A stretch of 64,000 nucleotides of DNA from Zingiber officinale (taxonomy: Eukaryota; Streptophyta; Magnoliopsida; Zingiberales; Zingiberaceae): assembly GCF_018446385.1 (NCBI RefSeq), contig NC_056000.1, positions 47,648,722-47,712,721 on the forward strand, given 5' to 3'. The notes under the pieces are model-generated. The model was not told the DNA's origin and did no database searches. It saw only the letters and a list, made by a program, of their open reading frames with translations. The position numbers were made by a program, and so were the translations under genes. This document shows, piece after piece, positions 1 to 10,470 of this stretch (position 1 is its first letter; the number at the start of each line of letters is the position of its first letter).

Positions 1-1019
1 GGCCACCCATGAACCAAGGCTTGGTCGACCCTAGCTTGATTCACAAGCTAGCTTGGGCGGCCCCTACACCATGAGTATGAAGGTGGGTATAGGTGAGTAT
101 AGTACTCTATAAATAAAAGGCTACGATAGGGACTGAGAGAAGGAATTGGTTTTGGTCTCCCGATAAAATTAAGCATCCCGTGTTCGCCCCGAATACACAA
201 CTTAATTTTATCAATAATAATTCATTCCACTAGAGAACTATTATTGAACTACCGCACCAATCCCAAATTACATTTTTTGGGCTCCTTCTTATTATGAGTG
301 TGTTAGTCTCCCTGTGTTTAAGATGTCGAATGTCCACTAATTAAGTGAGTTACTGACAACTCATTTAATTAATATCTTAATCCAAGAATAGTACCACTCA
401 ACCTTATCGTCATATCGGATTGAGTCCACCTGCAGGGTTTAACATGACAATCCTTATGAGCTCTTCTTGGGGACATTATCAACCTAGATCACTAGGACAC
501 AGTTTCCTTCTATAATCAACAACACACACTATAAGTGATATCATTTCCCAACTTATCGGGCTTATTGATTTATCGAACTAAATCTCACCCATTGATAAAT
601 TAAAGAAATAAATATCAAATATATGTGCTTGTTATTATATTAGGATTAAGAGCACACACTTCCATAATAACTGAGGTCTTTGTTCCTTTATAAAGTCAGT
701 ATAAAAGAAACGACCTCTAATGGTCCTACTCAATACACTCTAAGTGTACTGGTGTAATTATATAGTTAAGATAAACTAATTTCTAATTACACTACGACCT
801 TTCAATGGTTTATTCCCTTCCATTTTGGTCGTGAGCTACTGTTTATAATTTGTAAGGTATTGATAACATCATCTTCTGTACGTGACATCACATACTATGT
901 TATCTACAATATAAATTAATTGAACAACTACAAACAAATGTAGACAATTTGACCAAATGTGATTTTTTATTCAAAATAAATGTTTACAAAAGCTTAGGCT
1001 TTCAGTATACACTCTAACA
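1..1019 (-). mobile_element. Right-hand end of a family-F copia-type LTR
   Basis: The stretch matches, line by line, the right ends of the LTRs at 55440-56527, 62720-63809 and 46310-47374, and ends in the same ctctaaca terminus. Minus orientation is inferred from the complete element at 53910-63809, whose primer site lies on its right. It interrupts a gypsy pol frame that resumes at 1020. Only one edge is visible, so I cannot say whether this is a solo LTR or the end of a full element; the expected duplication would be ggaca (1020-1024). Confidence 0.8.
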
Positions 1020-1023
1020 GGAC

Positions 1024-2363
1024 AAGCTGGCTAAATTGGCGAGCTCACTCTCATCGATCGTCATTACTCAGCCGATTAAGCAAGTATCCTTGGTGGCGCA
1101 CGTCGATTGGATGGAGGGGCTCACTTTCCCTAGCGATTGGAGAACGACCATAATAGAGTTTCTACGATCAGGAGTTACGCCGTCCGATCGAGAGGAAGCT
1201 CGCTTATTGAGGAGAAGAGCCGGTCATTTCACCCTAGTCCGGGGCCAGCTCTATAAGAATGCCTTCTCTAGGCCGTTGCTTAAATGTGTCGGATCGGAAG
1301 ACGCCGACTATATACTGCAAGAAGTACACCAAGGTTCTTGTGGAGGGCATCCAGGCGGTCGGTCGCTAGCGAGGACGATCCTGCTGACCGGGTATTTCTG
1401 GCCGACTCTACAGGAAGATACCGCTCGGACAGTAGCTAACTGTCTATCCTGCTAAAAGTATCACCACCTCTCCCACTCGTCGGCCGAAGAGATGAAGGCT
1501 TCCACTGTGTCGTGCCCATTCGACCAATGAGACATGGATATTGTGGGACCCTCCCCCATGACGATCGGCCAGCGAAAGTTTTTGCTCGTCACGGTAGACT
1601 ACTTCTCCAAGTGGGTGGAAGCCGAGCTGTTGGCGAAAATTACCGAGTAGATAGTCCAAAGGTTCATATGGCAGCAAATCATCTGCCGGTTCGGTATTCC
1701 GCGTCGACTCGTCTCAGACAATGGTAGACAGTTCGTAGGACAAAAACTCAAAGAATGGTGCGAGGAGTATGGAATCCAGCAGGCCTTCACCTCCGTAGCA
1801 TATCCTCAGAGCAACGGACATGCTGAGGTTGCCAATCGGGAGATCTTGCGGGTTTTGCGAGTTCGGCTCGACCACATTGGAGGGAGCTAGGTGGACGAAC
1901 TCCCTGGCGTATTATGGGCAATCCGTACGACCCCTAAAGAAGGCACAGGTGTAACCCCGTTCCACCCTATATATTGCAGTGAAGCGGTCGTCCTAGTCAA
2001 GGTCAAAGTCGAACCAAATCGAATACAACACTACGACGAAGACAACGCCGAGCGGAGGCTTCTGAAGCTGGACTTTATGGATGAGACGCGCGACAAAACA
2101 GCCGTGCAGCTGATGGATTATAGGTAGAGGATGAGGCAGAACTACAATTGACGAGTAATCCCGAGATCGTTCCAGGTCGGTGACCTCGTGTGGAAGAAGG
2201 TGAAGTTGGTCGGCGATGTCACTAAACTAGAAGCTCCGTGGGTCGGACCATTCAAAGTCGTGGAGAAGCTCCGCTTTGACGCCTACTACCTAGAAGATGA
2301 AGACGGACGACAACTAGAACGTCCTTAGAGAGCGAATCATCTCCAGCCGTACCGAGCTGGATG
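1024..2363 (+). pseudogene. Gypsy pol relic: RNase H tail and integrase
   Basis: The first open piece (1036-1455) contains the integrase zinc-finger region: HQGSCGGHPGG, then a Cys-x2-Cys ending in NCLSC. Conceptual translation continues in the same frame past stops with MDIVGPSP, VTVDYFSKWVEAE, RLVSDNGRQF and AYPQSNGHAE, which are the DDE-core landmarks of plant gypsy integrases. The C-terminal part VGDLVWKKV, then WVGPFKVVEKL and HLQPYRAG, is the usual integrase tail. At least five in-frame stops interrupt the 1.3 kb. The first residues (DKLAKLAS) are the end of RNase H. The relic is truncated on the left by the copia LTR. Confidence 0.9.
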
Positions 2364-2479
2364 AAAGGTGTGTCAATGTAAATGAGGTGCACTCTCCTTT
2401 TTGCTTGTTTTCTTTGAGTGCAGGATTGGAATGAAAAAAGAAAAGTTACCAAATTTCTCGTCGAGTGGCGACGTTAAAC

Positions 2480-3345
2480 CTATCTCTCCATCGGCAGTCG
2501 ATCGACGACTTTAAACCCGTCTTCACCAAATCGTCGAGCGGCGACGTTAAACTCATGTCTCCATTGATGGTCGAGCGACGACCTTAAATCCTGATCTTCA
2601 CCAAATCGTCGAACGACGACGTAAAACCCATGTCTCTATCGACGGTCGAGCAACGACCTTAAACCCCGGTCTTCACCAAATCGTCGAGCGGTGACGTTAA
2701 ACCCATGTCTCCATCGACGGTCGAGCAGCAACCTTAAACCCTGGTCTTCACCAAATCGTCGAGCGACGACGTTAAAACCATGTCTCCATCGATGGTCGAG
2801 TGACGACTTTAAACCCCGGTCTTCACCAAATCATCGAGCGGCGACATTAAACCCATGTCTCCATCAACGGTCGAGCAACGACCTTAAACCCCGGTCTTCA
2901 CCAAATCGTCAAGGGTCAACGTTAAACCCATGTCTCCATCGGCGGTCGAGCGGCGACCTTAAATCCCAGTCTTCACCAAATCATCGAGCGACGACGTTAA
3001 ACTCATGTCTCCATCGACAGTCGAGCGGCGACCTTGAACCCCGGTCTTCACCAAATCGTCAAGCGACGACGTTAAACTCATGTTTCCATCCGCGGTCGAG
3101 CGGTGACCTTAAACTCTGGTCTTCACCAAATCGTCGAGCAACGACGTTAAACCCATGTCTCCATCGGCGGTCAAACGACGACCTTAAACCCCGGTCTTCA
3201 CCAAATCGTCGAGTGACGACGTTAAACCCATGTCTCCATCAACGGTCGAGTGACAACCTTAAACTCCAGTCTTCATCAAATCATCGAGCGGCGACGTTAA
3301 ACTCATGTCTCCACTGACAGATGAGCGACGACCTTAAACCTAGGA
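2480..3345 (+). repeat. 75-bp tandem array in the gypsy 3' region
   Basis: The phrase cttcaccaaatcgtcgagcg recurs every 75 bp from 2521 through about 3271, giving roughly eleven units with scattered substitutions. Each unit is a dimer of two related 37-38 bp halves, one ending gacgttaaacccatgtctcc and one ending gaccttaaaccccggtcttc. Because 75 is a multiple of three, 2691-3317 stays open and would encode a 25-residue repeat. I regard that as a by-product of the period, not a gene. Tandem repeats in this position are known in Tat-lineage elements and can seed satellites. Confidence 0.9.
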
Positions 3346-3648
3346 GGGGTGATCCCAACAAATCTACCAGTAACAAAGATACGGTCATAGCAACCGATTG
3401 GGACTATATAGTTGGACACTAGTAAAAAAAAACAGCATATGAGGAAAGATCATAAAGGGATTTCATTGATAGCAAATTAAACATTGTCGAACGACAGGAG
3501 TACATTCAGGGCTTACAAAAAATATTTTCTACAGACCCCTCGCTCACTCGATATAGTCGAAGGTTTCGTCGGGAATGGACTCGAGGAGCTAGACACGATT
3601 AACGTCATTGTCAGATAGGGCTTCCGAGACGTGGTCGTTCGCCTTCAG
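3346..3648. other. Non-coding spacer of gypsy element G
   Basis: The spacer lies between the tandem array and the antisense ORF. I see no coding frame of note and no repeat. It includes a short A-run at 3425-3432. Confidence 0.5.
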
Positions 3649-4215
3649 CTAGCAGAGCGTCACGTTGATGGCTAGCTCAAACGATCGGACAATCCGACTG
3701 GTCGCCTTTTCCAGAAATTGGTCAGAACGGAGGTACTGTTGCCTCAGGACCGTGAAGCGGCCCGGTTCAGCCTCCTGATAGATTTTTAGTGCAGCACGGG
3801 AGGCCTCCAGTTCCTCTTCAAGGTGCTTCGCCTGATCTTGAAGTTCAGCCTCCTTAGCCAAACGACTCTCGTGCTCGGCAACCAGCAGGCTCTCCGCATT
3901 CTTGAGCTTCTCGGCCGATTGACGAGCCTCTTGGTTCTTCAGTTCCAGGTCAGCAATGATCCGCTGTTTCCTTTTGGAGGCCAGTTCGAGTTTCCGGCCG
4001 TAGGTCTTCAGTTGCGCCTCGATCTGACTTAGCCTATTAGCCTGTTCGACCGACTTCTGCTGTTGCATCGCGAGAAGTTGTTGGGCCTTTTCCAGGTCGG
4101 CCTTTAGGCGGGCGGTCGGTGGCCCCTGGGAAGAGGAGGTTTCTCCAAAATTCTTGAGCTTCTTCGGCTCGTCCTCCACTTGAGCCAGCCGCTGGCACAT
4201 GACGATGTTTTCCAC
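3649..4215 (-). pseudogene. Antisense ORF of gypsy G, coiled-coil part
   Basis: The open frame is 188 codons on the minus strand, rich in Glu, Lys, Gln and Leu (for example LKADLEKAQQLLAMQQQK, later AKEAELQDQAKHLEEELEAS). This is a clear long coiled coil of about residues 35-150. It lies downstream of, and in the same orientation as, the PF04195-like frame at 5206-5775. The two are probably exons or fragments of one antisense gene of the retroelement, with 4473-5060 holding further degraded minus-strand coding-like sequence. No host function is suggested; the family function is unknown. Frame breaks between the pieces mean it is probably not intact. Confidence 0.6.
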
Positions 4216-5205
4216 CTAGAACTAAAAGCAAACATTAGTGTTGATCGGAGGTAACTCGTGAATTGGTAGTTGAAAATACTAACCCCGATGGACGTTTCTA
4301 GATGGTTATTGGCGAGCGTGCCAGGGGGTTTCACCGTCGCTCATGCCCTTGCTTCCTCCCAGACATGACCGAGCCGATCGTGAATGTAGACCTGATGTTG
4401 GGGAGAGCTGGGCTGGTCGCCTAGCGTTAGAAGATTCTTCGTCGACAGGCGAAGCGTAGCGGTGATGGATCGTCACTCGTTTGGTGCCGATTGAGCGGAG
4501 GCCGTCGAGCGAGAAGATTGGGCAGGAGGGACTGGAAGAATAGCGGACCGTTTTATCCTCCGCCTAGTCGGAGGCAAGGAAGTAATCAATTGAACGACGA
4601 GCGGCTCTTGTAGCTCAGCCAAGGAAGGAGTTCGATCAGAGAAAGTAGCCTCCATTGTTGTAGGAGCAGCTGGAGAGGTGCCTCCTCCCGCAGAGGCCTG
4701 TACGACCGAGGTGGCAGAGAGGGAAGGCGCATTCGTTCGGCGCCTCTTTCGAGTGAGTGGTACGTCATCGCCTGAGGACCCTGAGCCTTCAGTACGGTGG
4801 GCGGCACTTCTCGGACTGGGCGTGGGTCAGCCGCTTCTCCTATGTCGGGCGTCTATTCAGCGGTTCCCTCACCCACAGTTGGGGTCTCACCAACCGTACC
4901 CTCCTGTGAGCCAACGGGAGTCAAGCCAAGCCGTTCCATCTCTTTGGCCGCGACTGCTTCAATCTCAACCTGCTTGGCCTTCATTATGCCGACTGCCCGA
5001 GCGCACATCATGATGTCAGCTGCAAGAGAAGAAAAGAATCAGTTAGATTCAAGGGAATAAGGTTGAGAAATTTCATACCTAGGTTGCTCTGGAGCTTCGT
5101 TCGGATCGGACTCAGCCCGAACATGTACATCACACCCTCCGACAACAACTTATGGATATTGAACTTTAGGCCGACCAACATATTTGCAGCACGAAGGTAG
5201 TCCGG
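4216..5205 (-). pseudogene. Degraded middle of the gypsy antisense gene
   Basis: Minus-strand frames at 4473-4655, 4586-4807 and around 4797-5060 are short and change frame. The conceptual minus-strand text includes a piece like EIEAVAAKEMERLGL followed by a Pro/Glu-rich linker. It sits between the two better-preserved frames, as introns or a decayed linker of the same antisense gene would. I could not decide between splicing and decay. Plus-strand ORFs here are shadows. Confidence 0.4.
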
Positions 5206-5775
5206 TCAGATCTTGAACTTCTTCAAATCAAGTTGAGTAGGAAGCCCGACCTGCCATTTGGTCCGGAAGCTTGGCCGCTCAGGGAGTCTCAAGAAGAAGA
5301 AGTACTCCTTCCAGTGTTTGTTAGAGGAGGACATTTTGTCAAAGAAGACCAGCCCGATGTGAGATTGGAACAGGTAAGTGCCCAGCTCGAGTTGTTTGGG
5401 GTAATAAAAGTCGTGGAAGACTTGAGGGGTCAGTGGAATGTTGTGTACTCGGAACAACACTACCGCGCCGCACAACAGGTGGAAGGAATTGGGGACAAGC
5501 TGGGCGAGCGGGACACGAAAGTAGTTGCAAACCTCGATTATGAAGAGGTTGATGGGAAACCGAAGACCCGCCACGAATTGGTCTTGGAAGAAACAGACTG
5601 TGCCGGCCGGTGGGTCATTGGGCTGGTTGGATGGGGAGGCTAGGACTATTTCGTGGTCAGAGGGGATGTCAAAGGCGTTTATTAGACTCACGGCGTCGCC
5701 CGCGTCGAACCGAGCCTCCATGGTAGCGTACCAGGGATTGGGAGCTGCGTCGGACGGCTACGAAGAGCTTGCCAT
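5206..5775 (-). pseudogene. Antisense ORF of gypsy G, plant 'gypsy-type transposon' domain
   Basis: The best frame is 171 codons from the ATG at 5721. An upstream in-frame ATG at 5775 is cut off by a stop five codons later (MASSS, stop), which suggests decay. The text FVAGLRFPINLFIIEVCNYF, then LLCGAVVLFRVHNIPLTPQ and HWKEYFFFLRLPERPSFRTKW, matches what I remember of the domain annotated as putative gypsy-type transposon (PF04195). That domain is found in the antisense gene between pol and the 3' LTR of Tat-lineage elements. The identification is from memory; a domain search would settle it. Confidence 0.7.
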
Positions 5776-6477
5776 GGCCGGGAAACGAAAAGGCAGAAGG
5801 CTCGAGGGGAAAGATGTCCGGAAAACATAGAAAGCTGAAAATACGGCGGCAGAAAAAGAGCAGCGGGAAAACAACAATGGAGAGGGAAAGGTTGAAAGGC
5901 TTACGGAGAGGAAAGCTGCTTGAGGATCGCCGGCGCAAGGGGAACAAGCAGAATCACCGGAGCAAAATCGTCGGAGAGCACGAAGAAAGCGTAGAGTAAG
6001 AAAAGGCGACGCTGAGGCTTTATAAAGAGGGGAGTGGTCGACCGGAGTCGTCCGATCTAGGGCATGGGAATCCAAACGCACATCCAACCGTTAAATTCGA
6101 ACTGCCATACGTCACATTAGCAGTTGTCACCTCGGACGTGTGGCGGCTGCGTTAGCGACACGTGGTGCCCTCCCACAGGGCAACATTTAATGGGTGCGGG
6201 CGTGTGCTTGGCCTTAATAGGGGTGATTTATGCGTATTCCGAGGTGATTTGGGCGATGTCAGCATTAACCGCCCGGATCGTGCTCCTCTAGGAGCGATGG
6301 GGAAAAAAGATCCCAAGTACAAAGGATCAGTGCGCTGACTGGCAGAAAGAGATCAGTCTTACACGGGGCGATCGGGATGCAACCCACCTATTAGCTAATT
6401 GGCCGATCGGTCACCAGACTACTTATCCGGTCAGTCGGACTTGCAACCTCCTTCGACTAGACTTAGGGGGACACACG
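5776..6477. other. Gypsy G: region between antisense gene and 3' LTR, with polypurine tract
   Basis: This probably holds the promoter and leader of the antisense gene, which starts near 5775 on the minus strand. The tract ctagacttagggggacac at 6457-6474 lies directly before the LTR start and is the likely polypurine tract for plus-strand DNA synthesis. I see no other gene. Confidence 0.5.
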
Positions 6478-7312
6478 TGATGCGGTGGTAAGGTGGGGCC
6501 CTCCCGGCAGGAGGTTAAAGTGGTCAACGTCCTAGGCAGGCGTCCGAGCGGGCGAACTACCTTCCCGATCAGTAGGAAGAGCAGCCGGGCCGACACTTCG
6601 ACAGCTCGGTCAAACACCGAGCTTTCGACACACATAAAGCTCAAGCAGGGAGGTACGAAGGTCGAGCGGTCGCCCCGCTCGGCTAAACAGTAGATGCAAC
6701 CCCGACTCGGAAGACAGGACTCCCTCGTCCGATGAGGGGAGCAAGATAGCAGAGCATTGGCCGAGCGGATGTTCGGCCCGACCATTGTATCACCCGGACG
6801 ATAGATCAGCCGAGCGACTCTCCCGCTCGGTAGACCGGCCGAGCGGCTCTCCCGCTCGGCCTAATAAAAGACAAAAGGAGCAGTTGGCGATATCGCCCTA
6901 GGGAACAGTGTCATGGGCTGACAGCATTGTCGGCGGCATGGTCAGGCAGAGAATTGTACGATGGAAACTTCCACTATCACGTCAGGGGATATATGCTCGG
7001 GCTGTTAAGGTATGGCGTCAGACACGCTTTTCTGATATATCCTTTTCAGGTATGTTTCGGGAAGCATGCCCATGCCTCCCGGGAGCCCTATATAAGGACC
7101 CCTAGGTTTCAATAGAGGTATATTCATTACTGTAGCTATAGTTACGCTGCTGTTCTTTCTTCTCCACTTCAGTCTTCATTCACTTGTCGTTGCCTAACTT
7201 AAGCGTTGGAGGGTCATCGCCGGAGAACCCCTCCCTAGCTCGGCACTAACGACTTATGGTTGTAGGCTTAACTTGGCAGAGATCTACGTCACCTTCAGTC
7301 AACACCCGATCA
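6478..7312 (+). mobile_element. 3' LTR of gypsy element G
   Basis: It begins tgatgcggtggtaagg, matching the start of the H LTR (52824, tgatgcggcggtaag). It contains tatataagg at 7089 as a likely TATA box, followed by a leader resembling the one in the LTR at 48472-49159. Upstream of the TATA box are GC-rich hairpins (6804-6868) with arms of the type ccgagcg/cgctcgg. The end is placed at gatca (7312) by analogy with the aaggatca end of the H LTR; the right boundary could be off by several bases. Confidence 0.75.
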
Positions 7313-9234
7313 ACATGAGCGCCACCTTTTCAGTGTCCGTCGACTCACTTTCGGACGTGGTCAAATAATTTTTTATCAAAATTTAATTAGGGATAGAGGA
7401 AAATATCTAAAATTTAATATATTGTACCTACCTTAATGAAATTATGATATTATAATTTGCTGATTTTTTTAATATATAATACAAATGATATAAAATTTAT
7501 ATTATATTAAAAATTTAATATATTGAAGTTTTGATACAATATGATATATATATATATATATATATATCTATATATATATATATATATAATTTAATTCATT
7601 TACAATATGAAAGCAATCAACCGAGTCATGACCCGTGATTTTGTGTCCGTACACTTACACGACTGATTCGGCACCGACCCGGACGCGTTCGAGTCCACCA
7701 CTCGTTCAACAAAGCGCGAGCGGTGGCCCCATGCCCCGCCGCCCTCGTGATCTCGTACTTTTTCCACGTTGCTTTGCGCCTTTGTGCCGTGGCAGTCCGG
7801 TCATTAACTAGCCGACTCGGGGTAATTCCGACATTTAATTATTCAATGGCTTCTTGCTGGCCGGCCACCGCCACCCACTCTGCACCCTGGCAAAGGGCGG
7901 GACCTCTCTCTCCTTATCCGGCGTACGTCCATTAAGAATACGGTAAATTTTTGAGTTGGTGAACGGATGAGGACGACGACCGAGCGCCGACGTCGTCGAG
8001 CGGTGTGCTCGCCACGTAAACGAAAAATAATTACGTTGTTTTCAGAAAGGCCATTATTATTTTAGAAATGTCACCGTTGCTTTCGTTTAAAATTTCCTAA
8101 ATACCCGACGTCAAGATGACTTTTCAAAAATAGAATTATAATTAAAAAGTACTCCTGTTGTATTATTTTAAAAAATTAATTTATTATCTTTAATAATAAT
8201 TGCAGTGGCAATATTAATTAAATTTATTTATTGATAATTTAAATGGTGGCGAAATAAATGGCTGGCTGACACAATTCCCAACTTATCCAAATCATGCAAA
8301 TATTATTATCTTATCCGGTGGATTAGAAAATGACGAATTTATTATTATGGGATACAGATTAATTTTTGACAGATAAATACTATTAAAAAAAATTTCTTCC
8401 ATTTTTAGTTAGTTAACGGTTAATTATCAATTGATCCCATAATTTATAATTTATCGACTCTCATGTAACTTAAAGTAATGAATATATTAATTTTTTTACT
8501 ATATAAATAATATCCTATTAATTATTAAAATTTCATGGGCCATGGTGGGTACCAATTTTTTTCAAAAATTTTTATTATCATTTTGAAAAAAAAAATTATC
8601 ATCACGATTTTTTGCAACACGAAATTTCCTTGTTGTTTGCTTAACAAAAACAACACTTTTATAGCATCTATATTAATTTTCTATAATATTTCTAAAATTT
8701 AAAATAACCTACCTATATTATTAAATTTAAATAATTATTTTTCACTATAAACTATATATTTTTATAATTTTTATTTTATTATTATTTTCTTCTCTCTTCA
8801 ATTTATTTATTATTTTTTCTCTCTCCCGTGTAATATATGAGACTAGATCTTCTAATTAAAAAAATACATCAGGAAATAAACCATTTTTAATTACAGTTGG
8901 ATAGTCAGGGTGGATGACCGAAGCCATTGACGGTGGACAAATGATAACCTTCGGCCCTAATTTAAACTATAACCTAGGGGACGATAAATTTAAGAAAAAA
9001 TCATAATCAATTGTAGTCGGATAGTGACTAATGCGACGATAGAGGGGGGTCCACCCCACACAAGTCAATTGTCAAGATGGTGGTTAAAATCAAGATGATC
9101 GACACGCCAAGATACAAAAAAACTTACCTACAATGATCAAATGGAGGATGACTACAATGACCAAACGGATAATCATGGTCCGATTGACAAGAGACTATAA
9201 AAGATAGGTCGGATAATAAGTCTCCCGGCGGACC
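7313..9234. other. Intergenic, AT-rich
   Basis: I find no convincing gene. The region holds a (TA)n microsatellite at 7545-7588. A moderately GC-rich patch at 7620-8010 carries only a 70-codon frame, which I do not believe. A stretch at 8890-9230 has phrases reminiscent of gypsy LTR sequence (gatcgacacgccaag, actataaaagatagg) but is too degraded to classify. Confidence 0.5.
7545..7588. repeat. (TA)n microsatellite
   Basis: About 20 TA units with one interruption (ctat). Confidence 0.9.
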
Positions 9235-9242
9235 ATGATGGC

Positions 9243-9666
9243 TAGGGATGCAAACGAATCGAGCCGGCTCACGAGCTTTTCGAGCTGACTCGAAAAATAT
9301 TCGATTCGTACTCGAATTATCGAATTCGAGCCGAACTCGAACATGTTCGAACTTTTTTTAACTGAACTCGAACCCAAATTATATTATTCGAGGTGCTTGC
9401 GAACCTTAATATTTATTAATATAAGTTAAATATAAATTAAATAAATAAATTTGGAGCATTTCGAACCTATTTTCGAGCAATAATTCGAATAGTTCGCGAA
9501 CATGCTCGAATATTTCGAGCTGAACACGAACCCGAACCCTAATTCGAACCAAATATTTTGAATTTTTCGAGCTTCGAATCGAGCTCTAACTCGAACATAC
9601 TTATTTCGAGCCGAATTCGAACCTTAAATTTTTCTGCATATTCGGCTCGATTCATTTACACCCCTA
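9243..9666. mobile_element. hAT-type MITE (424 bp)
   Basis: The ends are terminal inverted repeats: tagggatgcaaacgaatcga on the left, and on the right the complement of taggggtgtaaatgaatcga. They are flanked by an 8-bp near-duplication, atgatggc (9235-9242) and atggtggc (9667-9674), one mismatch. An 8-bp duplication with a TAGGG-type end is typical of hAT elements. The interior consists of many short variations of tcgagcc/ttcgaa and has no coding capacity. It lies about 0.8 kb upstream of the SPL start codon and could affect its promoter; that is inference. Confidence 0.85.
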
Positions 9667-9674
9667 ATGGTGGC

Positions 9675-10470
9675 CCTTCCGGTCACTTAAAAAAAAACTT
9701 TGAGAGGTTTATTACTTAAAAAATATTAAACAACTGTGCATTCTGAAATACTATACTATTAAATAAAACGAGGAATATTGCATTTTACAAGGGTCTAATT
9801 GGTATAACGGAATCCAGGGAGGCCTCACTGAAAATAATGCACACGCAATGACGCAATGTGCAAGAAGCCAACTTTTGTATGCCCTTCGGCAATAGCCCAC
9901 GGCGTGGGCCGTTAATTACATTCTTGTACCACGCTGCGATTAGCTGGCGAAGAGCAGAAGAGAAGGAATCGAAGGACAGAGGGAGAGGAGGAGAAGAGTG
10001 AGCGAATTTCTCGATCAATCCTCCAGTCGCAGAGTAGACAGAGATCCTGCCATCTTATTCTCCTCCTCTTGATCAATCTTCGGCCAAAGCAATCCCTTCT
10101 TGAGATCCCTCTGCTCATCTATTTCGTTTCGTGGCGAGAGATCCGGATTTCGAGCTTGTTATCCGGTCTTCTCCTAGATCTTTGCGTGTTTCCGTGGAGA
10201 AGCTGTGTTCCGTAAGTAGAAGGAGGTTCTTTGCCCAGTTTTTAGTCGTTTTGGGGATTCCTGCTCGTTGTTTTGGTTTCCTATGGGTACCCTTCTCTTC
10301 CTTGTTTGATCTTCTAATAATTCGTTGGTTTTCTTTGTAATTTCCCCCCCGCATGTACAAATCTTGTAGGAGGAATGGATCGGAGGAGGCCCTAGTGTTC
10401 TGAGATAGAATAAGGTGAGTTGGTATTTGGGGCGATCGAGGGGTATTTAGGGTTTGAATAATCTTGAGAG
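9675..10470 (+). promoter_or_regulatory. Promoter region and 5' UTR of the SPL gene
   Basis: The sequence turns from AT-rich to mixed around 9900 and then holds CT/GA-rich leader-like text. A good splice donor (cgtaagtag, GT at 10212) and acceptor (cttgtag, AG ending 10369) suggest a 158-bp intron in the 5' UTR. This is inferred from the motifs only. I did not identify a TATA box with confidence. Minus-strand ORFs here are shadows. Confidence 0.45.

Larger units (their letters stand above)
1020..7312 (+). mobile_element. Ty3-gypsy element G (Tat-like lineage), 3' portion, decayed
   Basis: In order it carries the end of RNase H plus an integrase relic, a 75-bp tandem array, an antisense ORF, a purine-rich tract (6463-6477) and an LTR beginning tgatgcggtgg at 6478. 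Integrase followed by a long 3' region with tandem repeats and an antisense ORF is the layout of plant Tat-lineage gypsy elements (Retand/Grande type). The 5' part lies upstream of the window, beyond the LTR at 1-1019. Stops and frameshifts show it cannot encode a working polyprotein. The 3' boundary is estimated by comparison with the LTR of element H. Confidence 0.8.

Noticed and set aside
2691-3317. 208-codon ORF as a gene
   Set aside because: It is the translation of the 75-bp tandem array, period a multiple of three; no other coding sign.
2480-3345. CRISPR-like array
   Set aside because: No unique spacers: the whole 75-bp unit repeats, and this is a plant nuclear retroelement.
7723-7935. 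70-codon ORF in the GC patch
   Set aside because: Too short, no motif, no splice context.
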